Below, one piece after another: positions 21,669 to 36,500 of a DNA stretch of 64,000 nt. Source of the DNA: Triplophysa rosa (taxonomy: Eukaryota; Chordata; Actinopteri; Cypriniformes; Nemacheilidae); assembly GCF_024868665.1 (NCBI RefSeq), contig NC_079910.1:8776976-8840975 (forward strand), read 5' to 3'. How positions within the stretch are numbered: the stretch's first letter is position 1; every line of letters starts with the position of its first letter. Under the pieces are notes generated by a model. The model saw only the letters and a list, made by a program, of their open reading frames with translations. It did not search any database and was not told the DNA's origin. The position numbers were made by a program, and so were the translations under genes.

Positions 21669-24600
21669 TCACTCATTTAAAGGCACTGATATAGCTGGGC
21701 CTTTTGGATCATCAAAGCGGTCCATGGTGCGAACTTGCATAATCATGTGCAGGCCGTAAGTGAGGATCAGGACCATGAGGAGAGTGGTAAGGAGGCCCAT
21801 CCAAATCCCTGGAGTGAAGAAACCCGCACAATCACTGGCATATGAAAAATTTCCACCCGTAACATTGAAGCCTTGGATCTGTTGAAAACAAATGACATAT
21901 ATGTTATTCATTCTACTGATGTGTAAATGAAGAAGGGATCAGAAGTGGACAATAAAACCAGTTGTTTACAGCAAGAAATGATTGACCCAACAGAAGCTAT
22001 GTAATGTACAAGATGTGTCATGTTCATCTCTGTTAAACTACTCGTTAATGTGCAACAATGTTTCAAGAGTACAAATACTTTGGCACTTTTAAATATTTTG
22101 TCTGATTAAAGGGCTTTTTTTAGGCTGTGATCGAGACATAAGGAATACTAGGTCTATAATCATAATGCTTCCCACAGTACAGAGATAAATGATTAACATT
22201 GAAACCTTGTTAAGTATTAACTAATGCCACTGGTTTGACAGAGAGGGTGGCATGCGTGTCGGAAAACAATAGTCCCTAGGAGAGCAAAAATGACATTTCG
22301 TTTTAAAATAAAAGCCATGTAATTCCGTTATGTTGACAAGAAAATGCCGTCATTGATATGCAACTTAAACCAGCCTTGTTTGAACAAGTCACACAGCAGT
22401 ACCTGAAAATCTGTGAAGGACAGCCTCCACTGGGCAGCACTTTCAGTAGGCACCAGCAGGGGGCTCTGTATGCTGCTCACACTCTGGCAATGGAAAGAAT
22501 ACTCCGCAGGGGAATAGATACCACCACTACCATTAAAGACTGATGTCTTCCCATCATACTCTATCACCACCTGCTCCATGACGCTCCAGTTACGAGCCGA
22601 CACCGGAAAGAGGCTGTTGCGCATGGAGAAGCTGGAGGTTTGGGAAAGAATTAAAGATCAAGTTAAAATTCCTGTGTGTATATTCAGTGTCATTGGATTT
22701 AACCTTGCGTTTATCACTCAAATTTGACAGATTATGTGTTGAATACTCACATAAGCCGAAGGGGTTTTAACTTAAAAACATTTTGGTAATTTAGGACGAG
22801 TCTGAAAAATAAAGGCAATGAATTAAGAATAATGCATTGAATTAAACAGAAATGTACTTTCTATTCTTCTATTCCAAGTATGAAAGTCACACAAATCTGG
22901 TGAGTAAAAGACACATTTTTTTTTCTCTTCTGACCTTGAAAGAGTTTGGTTGCAAGTTGAACCATTCAAGGTGGCAGAACCATTAAAGGTCGCTGGGCCC
23001 AGATCAACCCATGTCTCCTTAAAACTAACATTGAGGTTTTCAGCCCATAGCAGAATACACGGGTGTCCCTCTGTGTTTCTAAATGTAACCGGAGGTTTCA
23101 CAGATGCCTGTGGTGGAGCCTGAAGTAATGAACGTCCCATGGCACTTTCTGCCATCATTGGAGTCTCCTGAGTGATCTACAGAAAATAAATCACAAAGGT
23201 CTAAGCTGGACGTTTATACAGTTCAAATAAATGTAAACTGCTTTGTGAATTGAAGAAGAACAGCGCGTGAGAAGAGAAACTGTGAAGAACGTGTTAGGGT
23301 TATGTTGACTTGCAATGGAAGGCTTCAGGCTGGTGTATACGGCTGTATAAGGCACACCGTGAGATTTAAACTTGCCAAGAACCTCTCCGATGATTTTATC
23401 TAAAAAGGACAGAAATTTCGTAAACTGTAATTTTTATAAACACTTAAAATTTAGATTAAAAAGAACTCAAATAAGCAAAACATTATCAGTGGATTAGGAT
23501 CATTTGCAAAACTGAACAAGACAGAAATGCAACAACTCACCATTTTTAAGGAGCATTTCCTTCGTCTCAGTACTGACATTTGAAACAAAACCAAAACAAA
23601 GGAATGTTAACTTCCTGTGATTGCTATCCGAGAATAATACTAATAGGATAACACTTTGCAAAAGCATTTAGAGCTGGGACTGTTTTATAGTGTGTTTACC
23701 CGGTAGTGTAGGGGAGGTGGACAGCCAGCAGTGAAGGCTGGGTAGCATTTAGCTGAAATTCTTCCAGAGTGCTCGGACTGATGTGGACTGCTGGGATGCC
23801 CAGCTCTTGCTGGAAGAGTTCCAGTACTGAATCTGATGCTGACCAGACAATAGAAGGCAACACCAGGGGATTGGACGATGCCTGAAGTGCTGCCTATTTA
23901 AGAGAACCGATGACTCGTGTTTAACTTTGACAAGTGGTTTAATGCCTCAGAGAGCTCTTGAAAATATCAAGAGTCCAGACTCACCTCTATGTTGGAAAAG
24001 GCACTATCTTGCTTGTTCCCAAACACGCCGCCGTAAACAGTAAAGTCATCTATGCTAAGCTGTATAGTCAGGACAGGATACAAAAACATTTAATTGTAAA
24101 ACAGCATAATTGTTTTTACAATTACTGTACAGTATAAAATCTAGACATTTATTAGTACAGTATGTGTGTTCCTGGGCTCATACACATGACATACACACAT
24201 AGCTATAATAACAACGTTCTACCAACGGAACTACAGTAACATTATTTTTTTTACATTTTTGACTGGATGGTTAATATACACACCAACGTCAGAAATGGAA
24301 CCCATGGAATTTTTTTGCTTTTTGTAGCATTTTTTTAAATACAAAGGCCATCATATTAGCATCGTCACTCTATTTAATCAATTATAGTATACAATCAATA
24401 GTCAATAATTAATACATAAAACTGTGGATCACAGTGTGCACTCCCATAACGTTTGATTGATGATTTAATGCATCCAGAATAAAAGTTTGTGTTTAAATCA
24501 TATATGTCAGTGTACTAATATACTAACAGTGTGTAATAATTTTCTATTTATAAAAACATACAAATACATGCATATATTTAAGAAAAATATACAAATTAAT

Positions 24601-25850
24601 AAAAATTAAAATTATTGGTCAATATAAATAAATACACGTAAATATTTCCTAAATATGTATACATGTATGTGTGTGTGTTTATAAATACAAAATTAATATG
24701 CACAATACTCAGGCATATATTATGTAAACACAAACTTTATCTTGGATGTGATTAATAGCGATTAACGTTAATCTTTTGACAGCTTTTTTAGCATATGTGA
24801 CCCTGGATCACAAAACCAGTTTTAAGTAGCACGAAAATTTTTAGTAAAAGACAAAAATACATTGTGTGGGTCAAAATTATTGATTTTTCTTTTATGCCAA
24901 AAATCATTAGGATATTAAGGAAAGATCATGTTCCATTAAGATATTTCGTAAATTTCCTACCTTAAATATATAACTTTATTTTTGTGAGTGGATGGTCTGC
25001 CACAGTGCCCCTGATTAACAACTTCAAAGGCGATTTTCTCAATATTTTGATTTCTTTGCGCTCTCAGATTCCAGAGTTTTAAACGGTTGTATCTCAGCCA
25101 GCCTATTCTAACAACTCATATATCTATAGAAAGTTATTTATTCAGCTTTCAGATTATGTAAAAATCTCAATTTCGAAAAATTGACCCATAAGACTGGTTT
25201 TGTTGTCCAGGGTCACGTATCACAATTGTACAAGGGTAATGAAACACTGGTTTGTCCCAGGGAAAGATTGATGGGGAAGTAAAATCGTTGCTCAGTGTCA
25301 CACTATACTGACAAATCCAGCAGCTAGAGGAAAATTTCATTGAAGGGGAAGCTGCTGTACTAACACCCTAATGGTTCCACGTTGTACGATTATTGCAAAT
25401 GCCTTCAGAGCATCATTAGTTCTTACCTTATCCTGTAGAAAGAGTAAAACATTATGTGGAGCAGTATTTAAGGCAGATTTTAAATAAGACACTAGATGTC
25501 CATCGCACACTACATGACCGGCTGGGTGTTGGGTTAGATGTGGCAAGCTGTACCTGTAATGACAAAGTTGGTCATTCAATAAAATAATTTAAACACACAC
25601 ATACACATATAGTAGTCAATGATCATGTTGTCTTGATGTCAATTTAGCTGCCTAAACACATCGGACAACAACGAACGTCTGCTTGTTTAATCTCTGGAGT
25701 GTATAGACGCTACACATGTAAAATGACATAAACTACATCATCAAAAGACAATCACATCACATACCCGTCACTGGTCCACATGAGCAGTGGCACTTGAGCA
25801 TAACAGCTATAAAATGAAAATATAAATAATAAAACTGAAGCGAAGGCCAT
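21669..25850 (-). CDS. atp6ap1: V-type proton ATPase accessory subunit S1 (Ac45)
   Basis: Accessory subunit of the V-ATPase Vo sector, type I membrane protein of secretory and lysosomal membranes, needed for pump assembly and sorting. Exons in transcript order: 25765-25850, 25427-25553, 23985-24059, 23700-23893, 23541-23572, 23314-23399, 22935-23176, 22751-22801, 22403-22631, 21669-21878; the frame closes at 443 residues. Start [13 protein letters not shown] is a signal peptide followed by [10 protein letters not shown]. The luminal part carries many N-x-S/T sites. The C-terminal exon has the family block [18 protein letters not shown], one transmembrane helix and the tail [11 protein letters not shown], strongly conserved in Ac45. 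Intron 6 must use a GC donor (gcaagt) to keep frame. The gene is divergent from gdi1 and convergent with the CD46-like gene. Which teleost paralogue (a or b) is not decidable here. Confidence 0.95.
24448..24783. mobile_element. diverged palindromic element of the GTCAAACGATTAATCG family
   Basis: The left part gcatccagaataaaagtttg and the right part aacacaaactttatcttgga plus attaatagcgattaac are inverted copies of the better-preserved element at 60734-61074. The interior is AT-rich with tatgtatacatgtatgtgtg. Located in intron 2 of atp6ap1. Confidence 0.7.
24796..25217. mobile_element. TIR element with TGTGACCCTGGA ends
   Basis: The left end TGTGACCCTGGATCACAAAA and the reverse complement of the right end CGTGACCCTGGACAACAAAA match, continuing into accagt/accagtc. 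About 420 bp, non-coding, lying 12 bp from the preceding element in the same atp6ap1 intron. A very common type in cyprinid genomes. Confidence 0.8.
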
Positions 25851-27094
25851 TGTTGAAAAGCTACTACGCCGCGTTTCAACGTCAACTTCCGTCATTCGGT
25901 TTTAAAGAGTCACGTGAATAGCAGAGCGGCGAGGGTCATGTGATCACGTGGTTTTGATCATGTGATTCTCTGCTGACTCTGTTCGTGAAGCTCCTCCGAG
26001 TCCGAGCTGCACAAGTAGCATCACAGCAGTGTTTAACGTCATGCGAATGAACCACATTTGAGTTGAATTCACTTTTCGTTTTTTAAATGAGGAAAATGAT
26101 AATCCGATAGCTTTCCAGCGTTACAATAAAGACTCCCAATATCTAAGGCTAATCATAATCAATTCTTGTGAGGTGAGATCTATGAAAAACTCGTAACATC
26201 GTTCGTCTGCTTATTCGTAATAAACTCTTCCTTATCCCTTATCTGAAGTATATCAAATTAAAAAATAATATGCCTTTTTGTAAGAACAATATTGCCCCCT
26301 ACCACATGTAGCCTAGTAATAATTTGCGCTCCATATTTATTTCCATACAGAGTTAAAATGTAAGCATCTGGAGTGCAAAAGCCCACTTTTATAGACCGGA
26401 ATGGCGCCCCTGTCATGTGATTGTGGTTCATTCAAGGTGATTACATCATATCTTACTTTAAAAAATAGAAATATTAGAAAAATAGAAATCATTTGTGATG
26501 ACAAAACCCAGTGAATAACCCTCATATTTATAATCATTGCGTTAATGCGCATATGATTTAGAGGCGTTTAGACAATGTTGTTGGCGGAGGAATATCGGTC
26601 ACTGTGGCTGTGACTGCGCCTGGTGCCATTTAGCTCTGGGTTGGGAAACGAAAGTCCCACCAAGCGCACCCAATTGTGATAAATAACACTACATGGGTTG
26701 CAAATGATCACTTCTGTTTTTGACTAACTGTACTTAAGTCTGGTTTATAATGCTTAGCAGCTGACATTCATCTACGGTTTACATCAACATTCACTTCTGT
26801 TTCGGGAGGTGGACTATATTGTTTCGCGAATGCATCAACGCCGCTGGAGCTGGTGCTACTACGGCGGTCAGGGCCATCTTTGGTTGTTCTCGCCGGGTGG
26901 ACCACAGTCAGTGATCAATTGTGATAGTTATCGAATTAAACCAGCGATAGGTGTTTGCAAGCGGTTCGTTTATTTCAATTAAGACAACAACCTGTTTAGA
27001 TATTCTGCATAAATATTAAGCCGCACCAACACCGTTTTGAAGATTTTTTGCAACGGAAATTTGACTGAAGACGGGAGATCCACTGTAATACAAC
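25851..27094. promoter_or_regulatory. divergent intergenic region between atp6ap1 and gdi1
   Basis: 1,244 bp separate the two start codons, which point away from each other. It must contain both 5' UTRs and both core promoters. Apart from the E-box cluster near atp6ap1, I see no repeat or exon. The half near gdi1 (26580-27090) is richer in CpG. Confidence 0.6.
25905..25975. promoter_or_regulatory. E-box cluster (CLEAR-like) upstream of atp6ap1
   Basis: Within about 60 bp are two CACGTG boxes, GTCACGTGAA at 25909-25918 and GATCACGTGG at 25942-25951, and two CATGTG boxes (ggtcatgtgatc, gatcatgtgatt). The first matches 9 of 10 bases of the TFEB/CLEAR consensus GTCACGTGAC. They lie 60-120 bp upstream of the atp6ap1 start codon. 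CLEAR control of lysosomal V-ATPase genes is established in mammals; its operation here is inferred. Confidence 0.6.
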
Positions 27095-31269
<4,175 letters not shown>

Positions 31270-33200
31270 GAGGCACTGATCTCTAGGAGCAGAAGGGGAG
31301 ATAGGTCAGGCTGAATTTGATTTACATGGGCCGGTTTTGGAGAACACAAGAGATATAACAATGTTGTGAATCTTTTTCAACTGTCTTTATCTCCCAGAAT
31401 GCTCTTTGTCTTGAAGCCCCGACCCCGTGTCTCGGTTCAGATTCACACAGTTCAGCACACAGACACAAATGCTCTATTGCTCACATTCCATAATTCACCT
31501 CTCTGCACTACAAAGTGGGCGACATGCTAGTTTAGATTCGCAATTTGCATTGTTTTGCCCAAATATCCTGTTGAAGTGAAACGTGTCTTTTTGTTCTGAA
31601 TATTGCCCTTGACTGAAGCCCACACATGTGAAAAACTGTGACTATTGAAGGAAAGACAAAATGCCTCTCATCAACTTTAGTGAAACATACCCAAACTCAG
31701 ACTGTTAGTCACATACAGAAACAGCTTCATACTACAACAGTTTTCCTGTATTTAGGAAAGTCACATAAAGTCATTAAACACTTATAATTAAACACTACAA
31801 TATGACACCTGGATGTAATATGAACATAGACAGACTTCGACTTCAAGTAAAAAAAATCAGCTTTCGATGTGTCTAGCATTTGACACAATGTTCTGAAAGG
31901 AATCGACAGTCCCTTTGGTGTGTATCATTTCAGTAGATCTAACTATCACTCACTGCTCTTTCATTTTATTTAATTCTTTTTTTTTTGTGAATTTTTTTGG
32001 ACAACTAAATTGAATGAGGTGTATAATATGCAGTATAGAAGTGAATTGTAAGCCATTAACTTGTAACTAACATTTGGTCTTTGTACTAACTTAAAAATCA
32101 CACACTTTACAAAAGTGTAAAATCACACACTTCTTATTGATCTTGTTCTACATTCCTCTTTCTTCTGTAATCATGGACGTTCATAGTTTTGAATGATGAC
32201 AGAAATGGACAACTGTTATTTAATGGAAAGTTTGTTCAAATTTGAAATGATACGATCTTGAGAGCAAGTATGAGTCTTGAATTTAAGAGCGTTGAAGGAA
32301 TTGTGGAAGGAATTTTCAGACCCCTGATGGCAAAATGAGAATTTATTGAGTATCATAATTGCTATTCTGGCTTTTGTACACTAGGCTAGTCCTAGTCTTA
32401 ACACCTGAGAACACAGACAGATATTACGCTAATATTTATTTGTTATTAACACTACATCTCTCTTTGTGAACTTCTCATGGTACAACGCAATCCAACTACA
32501 TCATTATCAATGACTGACACTTTTACACGCTGTTAGAAACCACAACACAAACTTTGAAGTACTGACCCAAGATTAGTCATGTTCACCATCATTGATATCT
32601 GTGTATAAAATGTCTTAATCATGCTTATTTCTATTTTCTATTGCCACAAATAGAAGTTGACAGTAGTCTGCTGGACCAGCTGATCATTGCTGTACTGCTT
32701 TCAGTATAGAATATACAAGCACTGCTTTTGTCATGTGTTGTTTTCCATATTTGCCTTGTTAAGAAAAAGCCTCCAAACAAAATCTTTGTTTGAAATGGAA
32801 AACAAGGAGTGAGTGAAAGTTTCATTACATTCTTGAAATTTATCGGGCCAAAGTCACTTATGGCCTTATTGATTCACATAGAATCCTATTTAAATCATAC
32901 ATTTTCTTCCGTAGTGCACAAAATTAGCGATAACTGGAATCCAATAGAATTAAGCATTGCTATGTTTGGACATTATCGTTTGCACCTCTCCAGCATATTC
33001 TCTCATATGTTTGGATTAACTGTTTTACTGTTCTTTTGTACTGTATTTATTTTTGTTTCGTCTTTCATTTTCATTGTTGAAACGATAACTAAACATTTAA
33101 AAAAATTGACACAAGCTCGATGACTTTAAGTTGTGAATTTCATCTCGTGTTTGAGCAGTCTTGTGTAACAAAAATAAATATGAATAAAATGAAACAAAAT
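31270..33200 (+). other. gdi1: gdi1 3' UTR with poly(A) signals
   Basis: About 1.9 kb of non-coding sequence after the stop, ending in AATAAA at 33173-33178 and 33183-33188. No other gene is visible; the 104-codon open frame at 32809-33123 has no family features. A long 3' UTR is usual for brain-expressed GDI1 (family knowledge). Confidence 0.6.
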
Positions 33201-33237
33201 TTCTTTGGTTTAAAATTATTTTTGGACATGTAAAATG

Positions 33238-33243
33238 TTTTAT
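33238..33243 (-). terminator. itih6: candidate poly(A) signal of itih6
   Basis: TTTATT on plus (AATAAA on minus) 318 bp downstream of the itih6 stop codon. It lies only about 50 bp from the gdi1 signals on the other strand. A second AATAAA overlaps the stop codon itself (33560-33565) and is less likely to be used. Confidence 0.45.
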
Positions 33244-33560
33244 TTCTAACCAAAGTTGAGCATCTGATTTTAATGACTAATTTACAGTAGTTTAGTATCA
33301 GTCTATATCTTTACACAGTGATCTTCTGTTATATGATTTTAAATATATTCAATTGTATTTTTGACATTTAAAATGGAAGCATATATACATATATTTATGC
33401 AAACTAAATAGAAGCTTAGAAAATCTTTGCTTAATGTTTTAAATAATTTTAATCACAGTGAGAATACTATTTTTTGAAATATTAATACCATTTCATTGTC
33501 CTTTATGCATCTCCTCTAACTCTGTAGATACAGAAACATGAGCTACAATTGAGGGATTAT

Positions 33561-36500
33561 TTATTGGTAATCCACAACGTAGCTCTGATAGGAACTGCCC
33601 AAAAGTCTCTCTGCATCTACCTTTGATACGACCCAACAATGAACAGAGTGTCGTTTTTTGGATGAATCCTTCAGGTTTTTGTCCTGTAGGGTGACAGGAA
33701 AATGCTCATCTCCTTTCTTTAACAATCCCATGGCCAGTGAGCCTTTCTTATTTGTTTGGGCATGATGAAAACCAGCCTGGTCTGTGACCTTTATCACCTC
33801 TATATGGTTTTGTAGAAACTGGCCTAGAAGGGAGAAAATGTTAAGATCCTATTAGGTTAAGGCAATTAGACCATCACAATATGTTATCGTTAAATAAAAC
33901 ATAATCATGAAACATAAAAATGATTCCAAAACCAAATGAATTAAGACCAAAAATAATTAAATAAAGTATTATTTATATAAATAATATAACAAAATATTAT
34001 AAATCAATAAAAAACATTTAAATTATATGCTGACAAAAAATGGCACTAGTAACCAACAACCAGAATAAAAATTCAGCAAAATAATCAAAATTGAAAGTCC
34101 AAATTTAAAATGCAAATTAAAACCACAAAATCCCTTACTATTTCAATAAGAAAATGTTGCCTACCCAGCAGCCCTTGACTTCGCTGAGAAAGCCCCATGC
34201 CTTCAGTAATATAGAAGCCCAGGTGCTCCACCTGAAAGTATTTGGGGTGGTTATAGCGATGGAATAGAACGAGGAACTGCACCTCCGTCCCAAGAGCAAT
34301 CCAACAGCTGTGGCGTTCATTCACTGTGATTCTCAAGCCTTGTTTTTCTAAAGATCCATGCTGATTGGTGGGCAGCATCTCGAGTCCCTTCCCTTTGATC
34401 TCTACTTCCACTAAGTCCACTGTTAATGTGACCATGAAGCCACTATTGGCAGCGGTTATGGTAATCCTGTCAAAGAATGTTCGAGTACGATTCTCCATCC
34501 CTTCCTTAGGAGGAGCCAGCATCAGATGCCCATCCACAATAATACCTTGGTATAAAAACAGGTCAGAACAACAGTATCTAAACATTATTACAGTCATACA
34601 TTGCAAGATATAGATTTATACCATTGTCTGGGTCCTCCAGGAGGCGTAGCACATCATCAGCCCTTCCATCAATGGTAAAACACAAGTTCTGGTGCATTTT
34701 TGGGAGCCGAACAACAAAGTGAGGGTCTCCATCCACTTTAAGTGACACGTGATAATTAGTTTACATCAGAAATTTCTATGCGACTTAACACTATTCATTT
34801 CATGTTTTAAACTGCATCACAATTACAATGTGATAATTTTGTTTACTGTGACCTGCTTTTAACAAGAAATTTTGGCGACAAGGAAAAAAGGAAAAAGTAC
34901 AATTTAATTTAATTTAATTTAGTGTAGTGTCATACCTGATGAAGAAAATAATCTGGCTGAGTTTAAACTGAGTGAGTTGTCTAGGTCTGTTAAAAGTAGA
35001 TTGTTTATGTGTTAATATAACAGAAAAAATATTACAAAAATGTATTTTGATTTTTAAATGATAATGTAGTGTAATAATTATTATTAATAATATTAATAAT
35101 AATACAACAATAATAATAATTATATATAAATAATCATTAATAACATTAACATATATAATACATTTATTATTTTTATATTGTTCTTATTCATATTATTATA
35201 TTAAGAATAAATGCTAATAAATGTTGTTCTCACCAACTTCCTCAGCATCTGAATCTTTAAAAAATGAACCAAAATAACCATAACTCAAATTACACTGTAA
35301 AAGTCTTACATTTTAAAGTGCAATCAACTTGGTTTTACAAGTAATTTCAACTTACTATTTTAAATTTAAAGTGGCGAGTTGCAGTAACATAAAAAAGTAA
35401 ATTAATATGGCTTAATTTATTTCAATTAAGTGAAGTAATGTAAAAACGATTTACATTTTCAAATTGTATGTTAAAATAACTTGCACAGCCAACTTGATTG
35501 TACTTAAAAATTTAAGGGAGCAAAAAATATTTAAAGTGTAGTTAGTAGATGCACAGATTCAAGTGTTTTCAACTTACATGAATCATAATGGATGTTGTAG
35601 TCATAATCGTAGTCTTGTGCTGCACTGTAATCTACAAAGCAATATCACAATGAGGCGCCTTTGGCCATATTTACAGAATAGGAGTACTGCAGTGATGACA
35701 TATTTTTGTATGCAAACCCTGGAAGCGAGTTAGCATTTTAGCCCTTCTGGTTCCATCGCTCCAAAGTCTATGAATTCTTTTTAAAAGGGTTTTGGTAAAT
35801 TGCCTTAAATAAGATCTGTGGTTAACAAAACGTCCAAATATTTTCACGTTTTATTTTATGACATAAAACCCACCAGTTATAACCTGCTCATGATTTTTAA
35901 AGTTTTAAAGTTATTGTGTCTTAAAAATGGCTGTTGCTAACAAGTTGCTAAGCAATAGTCGGCAGCCATATCACCCTGTAGCCCAAGACTGGTTGCCCAC
36001 TGGAGCTAAGCAGGGTTGAGCCTGGTCAGTACCTGGATGGGAGGCCTCCTGGGAAAATGGTTCTGGTGCAATATGGCTGCCGTCGCATCATGCATGTGGA
36101 TGCCGCACATTGGTGGTGGTTAAGGTGATTCCCCCTACCATGTAAAGCGCTTTGAGTACCCAGAAAAGCACTATATAAATGTAATTAATTATTATTCATT
36201 ATAAGCAACTACATCCTTTGGCAGGAACGTTACTTACCAGGGAACACATTTTTAATAAAGTTTGAAAGAGTTGTAGGAGGCTTGGGGATGGTGACGTTGA
36301 TATCGTGCAACCTTAAGTGTAGTCTGTTTATAGCCTCATGTTAGCGTTTTACTTTTGCCGATTGTATTTCGGCTTCAAAAGTAACAAATGTGGTGTTCAT
36401 TTGTAAAGATTATCTTGATAGACAAAGCATGTAAACATCATAAATCTTTGTTAATAACAGATCTTATTTTTTGCGATCTTTCAATAGCCTATGGGAAAAA

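Noticed and set aside
32809..33123. 104-codon open frame in the gdi1 3' region as a membrane protein
   Set aside because: No homology recognised; AT-rich 3' UTR gives hydrophobic chance frames.
35960..36080. 5S rRNA gene
   Set aside because: Only the internal-promoter part matches; the 5' third and end diverge and a SINE tail follows.
36235..36300. Possible extra itih6 exon encoding [14 protein letters not shown] before a good donor (ggtaagtaac)
   Set aside because: The needed incoming phase is 1, but no AG acceptor gives that frame; the available acceptors give a stop codon or the wrong phase for the next exon.
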